Shown piece by piece: positions 26,715-35,722 of a DNA stretch of 64,000 nucleotides; position 1 is the first letter of the stretch; each line of letters starts with the position of its first letter. The notes beneath the pieces were generated by a model. That model was not told where the DNA came from and did not search any database. It worked only from the letters and a program-made list of their open reading frames with translations. The translations under genes and the position numbers were made by a program. Origin of the DNA: Rhodococcus sp. 14-1411-2a (GTDB taxonomy: Bacteria > Actinomycetota > Actinomycetes > Mycobacteriales > Mycobacteriaceae); contig NZ_NPGA01000014.1 in assembly GCF_002259485.1 (NCBI RefSeq), positions 124,001 through 188,000 of the forward strand. The letters are read 5' to 3'.

Positions 26715-27050
26715 CGCGAGATCGGCGTGCAGCGCGAATTCCTGATCGAGACCCATCAGTTTGATCGGACGGCTGGTGGTCGGCCCATCGGCGACGACCG
26801 AGAAGGCAACGGTGTCTCCGTGATCCTTCTGCGTCGACGCCAGCACGGTCATGGCAGCCGAGGCCAGGAACGAGACCTTGCTCAGATCGACGATCAGGGC
26901 AGCCGGTGTGGTGGAAATCTGCGCTTCGATCGCGGACGACAGCGCGGGGGCCGTGGTGACGTCGAGTTCACCGGCGACCGCGATGACGGCTGCGCGCCCG
27001 TCGTTGCTGGACTGGATGGAAAATCCGGCGGTGTTCGTATCGGCTGGCAT
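26691..27050 (-). CDS. STAS-domain anti-sigma factor antagonist (RsbV-like)
   Basis: 119-residue single STAS domain. AAVIAVAGELDVTTAPALSSAIEAQI and ALIVDLSKVSFLASAAMTVLASTQK are the core strands and helix. The usual phosphorylatable Ser region (DSSGL in SpoIIAA/RsbV) reads ASAAM here, leaving one Ser. The ATG at 27050 follows AGGAG. It lies downstream of the orphan MCE gene and convergent with rsbP. No anti-sigma kinase or sigma factor is adjacent, so the partner lies elsewhere. Confidence 0.88.
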   Translation of the reverse strand: MPADTNTAGFSIQSSNDGRAAVIAVAGELDVTTAPALSSAIEAQISTTPAALIVDLSKVSFLASAAMTVLASTQKDHGDTVAFSVVADGPTTSRPIKLMGLDQEFALHADLASALAALD

Positions 27051-27119
27051 GTGTGTACTCCTGAATCGTTACCCGCCGCGCTCGTCGACGGGGTCTTCGG
27101 TCCATTCAATCAGTAGGTC

Positions 27120-28451
27120 CTACCTGAACGTGACCTGCGTTCCTCTGAGTGCGGGAGCGCCGACCGTCGTGGTCCAGGACGGCACTGCGTCGGGCTCGAT
27201 TCCAGTGGCCCCGCCGTAGACGACGGCCAAGGTCTGTTGCTCGGTGACCGAGTTCGCGTACGAAGCCGGTACGGGGGAGAGCTGCGGAGCCGGAAGTGAC
27301 GGAAGGTCCTGCTGCCCGGGGTTTCTCGACGGCACCTGGTACGAGCCGTCGTTGGGGGAGCCGCCCGGGTACTGCGGGAAGTATTCGCCCGCCGAACGGT
27401 CGAGGGGGCTGGGGCAGCTCGGGGGCCGGTTCTGCTCGAACAGTCGCGGTTCGTCCTGGTTCGGCAGGTACCGCCCCTTCGGGTTGACGAAGGGCATCGA
27501 GACGTTGATGCCGGGATACTCGTCGCCGACGCCGGTGACGATTCGGCCGCGTCTGGCACCCTCGGCGAATTGGGCAACGGTGCAGCCGACAGCCGGGGAG
27601 AACTCGGCGAACACCTGGAGCGCCTCGCGTGAGTTCGCGGCCAGTCCGATGATGTCGGCGGAGTTGGCGTCGAGGAAGTCAGTAGTCGTGCTCGAGGCCG
27701 ACGTGACCGAGGAGTACAGCGTTTCGAGTGCCGGGCGCTTCTCGACGACGGTGTTGCCGGTGGTCCGCAGGTTGTCGAGCGCGTCGATCAGTTCGGGTGC
27801 CGCGTCGGCGTAGGTCTGCGAGAAGTCGGCGAGTCCGCGCAGGTCCTCCTGGATGGCCGGAAGCTCGGTGTTGAGCCCGGCAAATATGTTCTCGAGTCGG
27901 TCGATCGTGAGGCCGAGTTCCTCGCCGCGACCGCTCAGACCCTGTGCCAGCGCACCGAGGGTGTTCGACAGATCCTCCGGCGGCACGGCCTGGAGCAGCG
28001 GCAACAGGCCGTCGAGCACCTGTCCGACCTCGATGGCGTTGCCGCTGCGATCCTGCTTCAACACCGTGCCCTCGGTGATCGGCGACCCGGGCCTGCCGTC
28101 CGGCAACTCCAACGCGACGTACCGCTCGCCGAACAGTGTCTTCGGCAGCAGTCGCGCGGTGGCGTTCGACGGAATCATCTCGGCCATGTCCGGTTCGATG
28201 GCCAACTCCGAGGTCACGACGCCACCGGCCGTCGTCGCCGATCGCACTTCGCCGACGATCATGCCGCGAACCTTGACGTCTGCGTTGCGGGGAAGCGCGT
28301 TACCGACGGAATCGGTCTCGAGGGAGACCGTCACGACGTCCTTGAACGTCTTGTTGTACGAGGTGACGCTCCACCCGACGAACATGACGATGAGTACGAC
28401 GAGACCGATTCCGAGGAGTCGGTTCTGGACCGGTGAGGGGGATCCGGTCAT
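27120..28451 (-). CDS. Orphan MCE-family (MlaD) protein
   Basis: 443 residues. One N-terminal membrane anchor (about 12-31, LLGIGLVVLIVMFVGW) precedes an MCE/MlaD domain (about 38-115; VTVSLETDSVGNALPRNADVKVRGMIVGEV; TLFGERYVALELPD). A long helical region (about 130-300) is followed by a Pro/Ser/Asn-rich tail (330-420). In mycolate-containing actinobacteria, MCE proteins form lipid-import complexes encoded as six consecutive mce genes with two yrbE permeases. Here a single gene stands alone with no yrbE partner, so it may join a distant complex. The ATG at 28451 overlies a clear hydrophobic start. Confidence 0.9.
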   Translation of the reverse strand: MTGSPSPVQNRLLGIGLVVLIVMFVGWSVTSYNKTFKDVVTVSLETDSVGNALPRNADVKVRGMIVGEVRSATTAGGVVTSELAIEPDMAEMIPSNATARLLPKTLFGERYVALELPDGRPGSPITEGTVLKQDRSGNAIEVGQVLDGLLPLLQAVPPEDLSNTLGALAQGLSGRGEELGLTIDRLENIFAGLNTELPAIQEDLRGLADFSQTYADAAPELIDALDNLRTTGNTVVEKRPALETLYSSVTSASSTTTDFLDANSADIIGLAANSREALQVFAEFSPAVGCTVAQFAEGARRGRIVTGVGDEYPGINVSMPFVNPKGRYLPNQDEPRLFEQNRPPSCPSPLDRSAGEYFPQYPGGSPNDGSYQVPSRNPGQQDLPSLPAPQLSPVPASYANSVTEQQTLAVVYGGATGIEPDAVPSWTTTVGAPALRGTQVTFR

Positions 28452-28582
28452 GGATGAGTCGCAACGACGACAGCAGTCATGTCGCGAACCTTAGTGGTAC
28501 ACAACGTCACACTTACTACCGAAAATTGCTTTGTGAGATGGACCTAGCACTTCGGCAACAATGTGATGCGAGCCACTGGCTC

Positions 28583-29038
28583 TCAGTCGGCGATCAACTG
28601 AGGTGCATGGAACCAACCGCCCTGTCCGCCTTCACGCTGACGGCCGATGACATATCGACCGGGAGCGATTCCGGTGGCTCCGTGTTCGGGGTGAATGAGG
28701 TACGCCGTCTGCGAGTTGGCCAGAATTCCCAGGGCGAGACCTCGGACGTCGTGGACGGGACTGAGCCACGTGCAGATGCCGCCGTCGGCGACCAGGCTGT
28801 GCGGGTTGCCGCCCGCAGCGCTGCGCAACAGTTCGATTCCCGTCAAGGGCACATCCTCGCGACGGGTCTGCTCGGTGGGGACGACTATGCCGTCGAGCAG
28901 TACGTACGGTACGACGATCAGATCGCCTTGGGCTTGCAGGCCGTCGATGACGGGCACGGAGATCTCCTTGTCGAGATAGTCGAATACGTCGAGGCCGGTG
29001 AGGTCGGTCAGTGCAGACAGCGTGATGTTCGAGTTCAT
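28583..29038 (-). CDS. Hypothetical protein paired with DUF6745-like gene
   Basis: 151 residues, not recognised as an enzyme. Features are an acidic N-terminus (LTDLTGLDVFDYL), a mid stretch GDLIVVPYVLLDGIVVPTEQTRREDVPLTGIELLRSA, then HPEHGATGIAPGRYVIGRQREGG. The last resembles the G-x-Y-x-V-x-RQRE ending of small beta-rich proteins seen beside DUF6745 proteins. The ATG at 29038 has AAGGTG six bases upstream; the GTG at 29047 adds three residues. It lies 48 bp after the DUF6745-like gene and probably shares its transcript. Function unknown. Confidence 0.65.
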   Translation of the reverse strand: MNSNITLSALTDLTGLDVFDYLDKEISVPVIDGLQAQGDLIVVPYVLLDGIVVPTEQTRREDVPLTGIELLRSAAGGNPHSLVADGGICTWLSPVHDVRGLALGILANSQTAYLIHPEHGATGIAPGRYVIGRQREGGQGGWFHAPQLIAD

Positions 29039-29086
29039 GTTTGTCACCTTGGGTGTGTTGTAAGGGTGTGTGGTCGGGGTGTGGGG

Positions 29087-30313
29087 TCAGGTTCTGCGGA
29101 GTAGTCGGCCGTAATCGGCTCCGGCCAGACCGTAGGTCCAGCCCGCGGCGTCGACCGCGGACGAGAACGCGCCGGGAACGCGAAGCCCGTAGCGTCGGCG
29201 CTCCCCGTCCCGTTCGCGAGAACCGTTGACGGCAAGCAGTATTCGACCCTCGTCGCCCCATCCTGCGGGGGTGGCGAACAGTTGCAGGATGCAGCCGGGG
29301 TTACCCGGGTCGTCGTCGGTGTCGATCAGTCGTAAACCGGCCTGGTCCAGATACGAATCCCAGCCGATCCGTTCGATGGCGCTTCGCCGGATCTCGACGT
29401 TGCGTTCGACGGTTATGCGTTCGACGGTCGGATCGTGGATCACCCAAGCGGGAATCACCGTCCCGTTGAGGACATGGACACCGCTGCCGTCGCCGAACTC
29501 CACCGCGGGGGAGGTCGAATGATGCAGTCGCACTTCGCCGTGCACCGGATCGGGAATCGGTTCGGTGTGCAGAGCCGTCGGCCGTTCTGACATCACTGCG
29601 ATGTCGTCGAACGCCCACCACCATCCCGTCGACTCGATGAGGGCGGATTGAATGTCGAGAAGCTCGTTGTCCTCGCGGCCGAACGTCATGAGGCCGAAAG
29701 AGCGATAGGTGTCGTAGTAGGCGACGCGATGGGCTTCTTGTTGTCCGTACCAGCTGACGGTGCCGAAGGGGCGCGGAGCGAGGGTTCGGACAGCCGTGGC
29801 CACTCCGTCGAAGAGGCTGGTGTGCAGAGACTTTCGTACGGTTCGGCGAATGATCGGATCGGGACTGATGTCGGCGCGGGCCGCGTCTGTCGGTGAACGG
29901 CGTGCGACATCGATACGCGCCTGCAGATCACGCTGTGCATTGTTGTCGGAGTAGTAGTACTGCTGTGGCCATTCGATCTGTCGCCGATCGATTCGCTGGT
30001 CCATTCGTCGGCGTGAACTCGACAGCAGTGTTGCGATGAGGGAGCCTGCACCTGCGCTGTCCGCTATCGGTCGAGATGTCATGAATTCCGCGGCGGCTAC
30101 AGGGGATGCCACCCATGAGAATTTCGGCTCAGGACGCCCCGATCTTCGATACAGTTGTGCCACAGCCGATTCCGCGGCTGTTCTGTCGGAGGGGCCGGCC
30201 TTCAGGCCGTAGGCGAGCCATCGATCGCGTTGCGCGCAGATTGCGCGAATGCTCTCGGCATAATCTTCGGGATTGTCACTGAATGTGCCGCGACGGGGAA
30301 ATGTCGACGGCAT
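29087..30313 (-). CDS. DUF6745-like protein
   Basis: About 408 residues. The C-terminal half is the recognisable part: STGWWWAFDDIAVMSERPTALHTE, AVEFGDGSGVHVLNGTVIPAWVI and VERNVEIRRSAIERIGWDSYLDQAGLRLIDTDD, the DUF6745 pattern. The N-terminal region has RDRWLAYGLKAGPSDRTAAESAVAQLYRRSG. No catalytic motif is known to me. The ATG at 30313 (MPSTFPRRG) is a guess; GTGs just upstream and an ATG at 30412 are in frame, and no clear ribosome site decides. Followed by the 151-residue partner. Base composition looks less GC-extreme than neighbouring operons, which would fit acquisition by transfer, but I could not measure it. Confidence 0.65.
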   Translation of the reverse strand: MPSTFPRRGTFSDNPEDYAESIRAICAQRDRWLAYGLKAGPSDRTAAESAVAQLYRRSGRPEPKFSWVASPVAAAEFMTSRPIADSAGAGSLIATLLSSSRRRMDQRIDRRQIEWPQQYYYSDNNAQRDLQARIDVARRSPTDAARADISPDPIIRRTVRKSLHTSLFDGVATAVRTLAPRPFGTVSWYGQQEAHRVAYYDTYRSFGLMTFGREDNELLDIQSALIESTGWWWAFDDIAVMSERPTALHTEPIPDPVHGEVRLHHSTSPAVEFGDGSGVHVLNGTVIPAWVIHDPTVERITVERNVEIRRSAIERIGWDSYLDQAGLRLIDTDDDPGNPGCILQLFATPAGWGDEGRILLAVNGSRERDGERRRYGLRVPGAFSSAVDAAGWTYGLAGADYGRLLRRT

Positions 30314-30401
30314 CGGCACGGCGCTCACGTGAGGGAGGCGGTGTCCGCCTTTCCGGTTGTCATGAAGAAAAGAGTGACACGAGAATCCACTGAGCGCAAG
30401 G

Positions 30402-30484
30402 CGCACGTGCACGAAACTTCGTAACAGGGGTCGAGGTGTCTTTTGGTCGTTCCTGCAGGCTCCACTCCTACCCGCTCACGTGGG
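30402..30484. repeat. Dispersed mosaic repeat, family B, copy 1
   Basis: Contains module x (ACGAAACTTCGTAACAGGGG then TCGAG) followed by module y (GGTCGTTCCTGCAGGCTCCA then CTCC...CCGCTCAC). Copies with the same modules are at 47130-47216 and 59733-59812. It lies between the DUF6745-like gene and the SorC gene and overlaps only the unlikely upstream start of the former. Confidence 0.75.
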
Positions 30485-31471
30485 TCAGCCGCGCGAGCGG
30501 AGAATCAACTGGGCCGCGCTGATGTCGTCGATGACGAGGTCGGTGATCAATCCGCCGCGCAGCGCGGCGGTGAGGGCATCGAGTTTCGACGCCCCGGCGA
30601 CGATGCAGACTCGGCGTGGCACCACCTTGAGTCGGTCCAGGCTCGGTCCACTCGATCTGTCGTTCAACGCAATTCGATCGTGGCTGCCGTCGGAGCGCAG
30701 GAAGACGGTGGCAATGTCTCCGACGACGCCGTCGCGCTGTAGCTCGGCTCGATCCTCGCGCTCGAGATAGCCGGCGCTGTAGACGTGACTCGGAACCGCA
30801 CTGCTCATGACGCCGATGCTGAACACGGCGAGGTTCATCCGGTCCTGCAGTTCGAGTACTCGCTTGATGCTCCGCTCGCGCCACAGGTGTCGGCGGGTTT
30901 CGGGGTAGTCGAAGAACGCGGGAACCGGAAAGCCCTGCGCCACAGCGCCGTAGGCGTCGGCGAAGGTTCGGACGATGTCGGTGGCGTAGGAGACCCCGGT
31001 GGTGCGGGTGTTCGCTGCGCCGTTGAGCTGCACGACGGTCGAGTTATGGGTTCGTTTGGGTGCGAGCTTGCGACTGACGGCGCTGACGGTGGTTCCCCAC
31101 GCGACGCCCATCACCATGTCGGACTCGAAGAACGACGTCAGCAATCGGCCTGCGAAGGTGGCGACGCGGTCGAGGCGCTGCAATTCGTCGACGGTTTCCG
31201 ATACGGGGACGACATGTGCACGAATGTCGTACAGGTCGGCGAAAGCCCGCTCGATTCGTGGTGCCTGACCCAAAGGGGTGGAGATCTTGATTTCCACCAG
31301 TCCCGATGCCCGCGCGAACGTGATGAGCCGGGAGACCGTCGAACGAGATACGCCCAGCTCACGACCGATCGCCGCCATCGTCATGTCCTGGAAGTAGTAG
31401 AGGCGCGCTGCCTGGGTGGCATGGCCGGTCCGCAGATCCGATTCGGGTGCGATGCGTTGGTCCGTCACCAT
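30485..31471 (-). CDS. SorC-family sugar-binding regulator of glycerol genes
   Basis: 328 residues. The N-terminal HTH (AARLYYFQDMTMAAIGRELGVSRSTVSRLITFARASGLVEIKI) is followed by the SorC/DeoR-type sugar-phosphate-binding domain (VMGVAWGTTVSAVSRKL; FPVPAFFDYPETRRHLW; VCIVAGASKLDALTAALRGGLITDLVIDD). The ATG at 31471 is chosen over an ATG at 31495, which lies on the operator palindrome. It diverges from glpF-glpK-glpD with TGTGCA repeats between them, so it likely controls glycerol use in response to a phosphorylated intermediate. Confidence 0.9.
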   Translation of the reverse strand: MVTDQRIAPESDLRTGHATQAARLYYFQDMTMAAIGRELGVSRSTVSRLITFARASGLVEIKISTPLGQAPRIERAFADLYDIRAHVVPVSETVDELQRLDRVATFAGRLLTSFFESDMVMGVAWGTTVSAVSRKLAPKRTHNSTVVQLNGAANTRTTGVSYATDIVRTFADAYGAVAQGFPVPAFFDYPETRRHLWRERSIKRVLELQDRMNLAVFSIGVMSSAVPSHVYSAGYLEREDRAELQRDGVVGDIATVFLRSDGSHDRIALNDRSSGPSLDRLKVVPRRVCIVAGASKLDALTAALRGGLITDLVIDDISAAQLILRSRG

Positions 31472-31490
31472 CGCCAGTGTACGACCGCTT

Positions 31491-31526
31491 TGCACATATG
31501 TGCATCAGCTGTGCAACGCAGTGCAG
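31491..31526. promoter_or_regulatory. Operator between the SorC gene and glpF
   Basis: Perfect 14-bp palindrome TGCACATATGTGCA (31491-31504), followed by further TGTGCA/AGTGCA half-sites up to 31526. It is centred in the divergent promoter region of the SorC gene and glpFKD. This is the most likely SorC binding site. Confidence 0.65.
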
Positions 31527-31590
31527 GCCGTCTACCGTGGCAAACAGCACGCAATGTGGCGTGCATCACCAACTTTGCGGAGGCTACACA

Positions 31591-32445
31591 ATGGCTCGTA
31601 AGGAACCGGAATGGGGACTGCCGGCGCACATGGCTGCCGAGTTCGCCGGAACCATGATTCTCATTCTGTTCGGCGTCGGCGTCGTCGCGCAGGTCGTCTC
31701 GGGCGGTGAATCGGGAAGTCTCGGAGACCACGACTCGATCGCCTGGGCCTGGGGGCTCGGCGTGATGTTCGGCATCTACGTCGCGGGTCGGATCACCGGC
31801 GCGCACCTCAATCCCGCGGTCACGATCACGTTCGCACTCTTCCGCGGATTCAGCTGGAAGATGGTTGCGCCGTACATCCTCGCGCAGACCGCAGGTGCCT
31901 TCGTGGCCGCACTGCTGGTGCGCTGGAACTACAACGACATGATCAACGCAGTGGACCCCGGCCACACCACCGCCACCCAGACGATCTTCTCGACGCTTCC
32001 CGGTAACGGAACTCTGCCGGTCAGCGTGTCCTCGGCGCTGATCGACCAGATCATCGGCACCGCGATCCTGCTGTTCCTCATTGTGGCCGTGACCGATTCG
32101 CTCGGCACCGCGCCGATGGCCAACATGGCACCGCTGATCGTCGGCCTCATCGTCGTCGCCATCGGTTTCGCGTGGGCCACCAACGCCGGCTACGCGATCA
32201 ATCCGGCCCGAGATTTCGGACCTCGCCTGGCGTCGTACATCACCGGATACGGTGGAGCCTGGCGAGATCAATACGGCGGCCTGTACTTCTGGGTCCCGAT
32301 CGTCGGACCTCTCGTAGGCGGACCGATAGGAGTGTTCCTGTACGACCTGCTCATCGGAAAGAACCTACGCAAACAAGAAGGTTCGACGCCCGAGCCGCCA
32401 TCACGACTCCCAGCAGACACCCAGACCACAGGAGAGAAGCCATGA
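31591..32445 (+). CDS. glpF: Glycerol uptake facilitator (aquaglyceroporin)
   Basis: 284-residue MIP channel with six transmembrane helices. The two pore motifs are NPA at 74-76 ([10 protein letters not shown]) and NPARD at 204-208, whose Asp is the mark of glycerol facilitators over water-only aquaporins. The ATG at 31591 has GGAGG seven bases upstream. The stop overlaps the glpK start (ATGA). Confidence 0.94.
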   Translation: MARKEPEWGLPAHMAAEFAGTMILILFGVGVVAQVVSGGESGSLGDHDSIAWAWGLGVMFGIYVAGRITGAHLNPAVTITFALFRGFSWKMVAPYILAQTAGAFVAALLVRWNYNDMINAVDPGHTTATQTIFSTLPGNGTLPVSVSSALIDQIIGTAILLFLIVAVTDSLGTAPMANMAPLIVGLIVVAIGFAWATNAGYAINPARDFGPRLASYITGYGGAWRDQYGGLYFWVPIVGPLVGGPIGVFLYDLLIGKNLRKQEGSTPEPPSRLPADTQTTGEKP

Positions 32446-33959
32446 CCGAGTTCGCAGGAAAGTACGTCGCCGCGATCGATCAGGGAACCACGTCTTCACG
32501 CTGCATGATCTTCGATCACGCGGGCACCGTCGTCGCGGTCGATCAGAAGGAACACCAGCAGATCTTTCCGCAGGCCGGTTGGGTCGAGCACGACGCGTCG
32601 GAGATCTGGGACAACGTGCGCGCCGTCGCGGCCGGTGCCATGGCCGCAGCGGATCTGACGCGCGAGGACATCGCCGCCGTGGGAATCACCAACCAGCGCG
32701 AGACGGCGCTGGTGTGGGATCGCGCAACGGGCAAGCCGATCTACAACGCCATCGTCTGGCAGGACACCCGTACCGATCGCATCGCCACCGCGCTGGGCGG
32801 GGGCGATGCCAACAAGTACACCGCCAAGACCGGTCTGCCCCTGGCCACCTACTTCTCCGGCCCCAAGATCAAGTGGATCCTCGACAACGTCGACGGTGCA
32901 CGGGCGAAAGCCGAAGCGGGAGAACTGTGTTTCGGAAACATGGACACCTGGGTGCTGTGGAACATGACCGGCGGTGTCGACGGCGGGTTGCATTACACGG
33001 ATCCGACCAACGCCTCACGCACCCTGCTGATGGATCTCGACTCCCTGCAGTGGGACGAGAGCATCTGTGCAGACATGGGCATTCCGATGTCGATGCTGCC
33101 CGAGATCCGCTCGAGCTCCGAGGTGTACGGAACCGGCCGTGAGCGCGGACCGTTCAGTGGAGTGCCGATCGCCGGAATCCTCGGCGATCAGCAGGCAGCG
33201 ACCTTCGGGCAGGCCTGCCTGTCTCCCGGTGAAGCCAAGAACACCTACGGCACAGGCAATTTCGTGCTTCTCAACACCGGTACCGAAAAGGTGATGAGCA
33301 AGAACGGTCTGCTGACCACGGTCTGCTACAAGATCGGCGACCAGCCGACGGTGTACGCGCTCGAAGGTTCCATCGCCGTGACGGGCTCGTTGGTGCAGTG
33401 GCTGCGCGACAACCTGGGCATGATCTCCTCGGCCGCGGACATCGAGACCGACGCACGGTCGGTGGACGACAACGGCGGTGCCTACTTCGTCCCCGCCTTC
33501 TCCGGCCTGTTCGCCCCGCACTGGCGATCGGACGCCCGCGGTGCCATCGTGGGATTGACGCGCTTCGTCAACAAGGGGCACCTGGCGCGTGCCGTCCTCG
33601 AAGCCACCGCGTATCAGACGCGTGAGGTGATCGAGGCCATGAACGCCGACTCCGGTGTCGATCTCGAGGTGCTCAAGGTCGACGGCGGCATGGTGGTCAA
33701 CGAACTGCTGATGCAGTTCCAGTCCGACATCCTGAACGTGGACGTGGTCCGTCCCGTCGTGGCCGAAACCACTGCTCTCGGAGCGGCTTACGCCGCCGGA
33801 CTGGCCGTAGGCTATTGGGAGAGCGAAGACGACATTCGCCAGAACTGGGCCGAGGACAAGACATGGACCCCGTCCATGGACGAAGACCAGCGGGCGAAGT
33901 TGTACGCCGGCTGGAAGAAGGCAGTAACACGAACTCTCGATTGGGTTGATGAAGAATGA
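32442..33959 (+). CDS. glpK: Glycerol kinase
   Basis: 505-residue FGGY kinase that phosphorylates glycerol to sn-glycerol 3-phosphate. Seen are [21 protein letters not shown], the N-terminal phosphate loop; [42 protein letters not shown]; and [20 protein letters not shown] near the C-terminus. Length is typical. Overlaps both neighbours by four bases (ATGA), so glpF-glpK-glpD is one coupled unit that traps incoming glycerol. Confidence 0.96.
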   Translation: MTEFAGKYVAAIDQGTTSSRCMIFDHAGTVVAVDQKEHQQIFPQAGWVEHDASEIWDNVRAVAAGAMAAADLTREDIAAVGITNQRETALVWDRATGKPIYNAIVWQDTRTDRIATALGGGDANKYTAKTGLPLATYFSGPKIKWILDNVDGARAKAEAGELCFGNMDTWVLWNMTGGVDGGLHYTDPTNASRTLLMDLDSLQWDESICADMGIPMSMLPEIRSSSEVYGTGRERGPFSGVPIAGILGDQQAATFGQACLSPGEAKNTYGTGNFVLLNTGTEKVMSKNGLLTTVCYKIGDQPTVYALEGSIAVTGSLVQWLRDNLGMISSAADIETDARSVDDNGGAYFVPAFSGLFAPHWRSDARGAIVGLTRFVNKGHLARAVLEATAYQTREVIEAMNADSGVDLEVLKVDGGMVVNELLMQFQSDILNVDVVRPVVAETTALGAAYAAGLAVGYWESEDDIRQNWAEDKTWTPSMDEDQRAKLYAGWKKAVTRTLDWVDEE

Positions 33960-35662
33960 GTTCCACCACAACGGCCATGAGTCCTCAGGCACGCGCAGAT
34001 GCGCTGGCGAGGATGGAAGCCGAAGAGCTCGACATTCTGGTGATCGGCGGCGGCGTCGTCGGTGCCGGAACTGCACTGGACGCCGTGACCCGCGGATTGA
34101 AAGTGGGTCTGCTCGAAGCGCGTGACTACGCGGCCGGCACGTCCAGCCGCTCGAGCAAGCTCTTCCACGGCGGTTTGCGCTACCTCGAGCAGTTCAACTT
34201 CGCGTTGGTGTTCGAGGCGCTCAAGGAGCGTTCGCTGGTACTGAACAAGCTGTGTCCGCACCTCGCTCGCCCGGTGCCGTTCATCTATCCGCTCGAGAAG
34301 GTGATCGACCGTCCGTACGTCGGGCTCGGCATCGGCGTGTACGACGTCATGGGTGCCGGACGCGGCGTCCCGAGTCACCACAAGCACCTCGGCAAGAAGA
34401 AGACGCTCGAGTCCTTCCCGTCGGGCAAGCGCTCGGCGATCCGCGGTGCGGTGAAGTTCTACGAGGGCCAGGTCGACGACGCTCGGCACACGATGATGCT
34501 CGCTCGTACCGCGGCCGCCTACGGCGCATTGTGTGCCAACAGCACTCGCGTCACGGGCTTCCTTCGGGAGGACGACAAGGTCGTCGGCGTCGTGGCGAGC
34601 GACCTGGAAACGGGCCGTTCCTTCGAGGTGCGGGCCAAGCAGGTCATCAACGCCGCCGGGGTGTGGACCGACGAGGTGCAGCAGATGGTCGGTGGCCGTG
34701 GCCAATTCCAGGTTCGCGCCTCCAAGGGGGTGCACCTGGTGGTGCCGCGCAACCGCATCAACAGTGCCACCGGCATCATCACGCGGACCGAGAAGAGTCT
34801 GCTGTTCGTCATCCCGTGGGGTAGTCATTGGATCATCGGGACCACCGATACCGACTGGAAGCTCGACCTGGCTCACCCGGCCGCGAGCCAGAGCGACATC
34901 GACTACATCCTGGGCCACGTGAACAAGTTGCTCGCCGATCCGTTGGACCGCACCGACGTCGTCGGCGTGTATGCCGGACTCCGCCCGTTGCTGTTCGGCG
35001 AATCCGATTCCACCAGCACCCTTTCCCGGGAACATGCGGTGTCCAGCCCGGTCCGCGGACTGACGGTCATCGCCGGTGGCAAGTACACCACCTATCGCGT
35101 GATGGCCAAGGACGCAGTCGATTCCGCGGTGCACGGACTCGAACGCACGGTACCGAAGTGCGTCACCGAGGACATTCCGCTCGTCGGTGCCGACGGCTAC
35201 CTCGGCGCGTACAACTCCCGCGCTCTGACGGCCGAACGCACCGGTATGCGCGTCTCACGCGTCGAGCATCTGCTCGGTCGGTACGGCACTCTGATGGGTG
35301 AGCTGCTGGACTTGATCGACGCCGATCCAGAGCTCGGCAAGCCTCTCGAGAGTGCACCGGAGTACTTGAAGGCAGAGGTGGTCTATGCGGCCAGTCACGA
35401 AGGTGCGCAGCATCTCGACGACATTCTGACCCGTCGGACCCGAATCTCGATCGAAGTTCCCGATCGTGGTGAAGCGGCGGCCATCGAGGTGGCTCGTCTG
35501 GTTGCACCCATCCTCGGGTGGGACGATCAGCATGTTGCCGAGGAAATCGAGCACTACCGGCTCCGTGTTCTGGCAGAACGGGATTCGCAGGAGCAGCCCG
35601 ACGACGACACCGCCGATGCAGCTCGGCTCGGAGCACCGGACGTGCGCGCCGGGGTGAGCTGA
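33956..35662 (+). CDS. glpD: Glycerol-3-phosphate dehydrogenase (FAD, aerobic type)
   Basis: 568-residue flavoenzyme that oxidises glycerol 3-phosphate to dihydroxyacetone phosphate and passes electrons to the quinone pool. The FAD motif is [22 protein letters not shown] near residues 23-44, then [22 protein letters not shown] and the second motif [21 protein letters not shown]-terminal DAO_C-type helical domain follows. The ATG at 33956 overlaps glpK. A strong hairpin terminates the operon. Confidence 0.95.
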   Translation: MSSTTTAMSPQARADALARMEAEELDILVIGGGVVGAGTALDAVTRGLKVGLLEARDYAAGTSSRSSKLFHGGLRYLEQFNFALVFEALKERSLVLNKLCPHLARPVPFIYPLEKVIDRPYVGLGIGVYDVMGAGRGVPSHHKHLGKKKTLESFPSGKRSAIRGAVKFYEGQVDDARHTMMLARTAAAYGALCANSTRVTGFLREDDKVVGVVASDLETGRSFEVRAKQVINAAGVWTDEVQQMVGGRGQFQVRASKGVHLVVPRNRINSATGIITRTEKSLLFVIPWGSHWIIGTTDTDWKLDLAHPAASQSDIDYILGHVNKLLADPLDRTDVVGVYAGLRPLLFGESDSTSTLSREHAVSSPVRGLTVIAGGKYTTYRVMAKDAVDSAVHGLERTVPKCVTEDIPLVGADGYLGAYNSRALTAERTGMRVSRVEHLLGRYGTLMGELLDLIDADPELGKPLESAPEYLKAEVVYAASHEGAQHLDDILTRRTRISIEVPDRGEAAAIEVARLVAPILGWDDQHVAEEIEHYRLRVLAERDSQEQPDDDTADAARLGAPDVRAGVS

Positions 35663-35667
35663 GACGA

Positions 35668-35708
35668 ACAATGGCGGCAGTTCTCGTGACGAGGACTGCC
35701 GCCATTGT
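35668..35708. terminator. Bidirectional hairpin terminator between glpD and glgX
   Basis: Perfect 14-bp stem ACAATGGCGGCAGT / ACTGCCGCCATTGT with a 13-nt loop, placed between the convergent ends of glpD and glgX. No U-run on either strand. Confidence 0.75.
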
Positions 35709-35722
35709 CGGCTGTTGCGGGG

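Noticed and set aside
27244..27813. 189-residue plus-strand frame opposite the MCE gene
   Set aside because: It mirrors the MCE reading frame with no motif and no ribosome site; the minus-strand MCE domain is clear.
35668..35708. Hairpin after glpD as a riboswitch or small RNA
   Set aside because: It is a simple perfect stem between two convergent stops, best explained as a bidirectional terminator.
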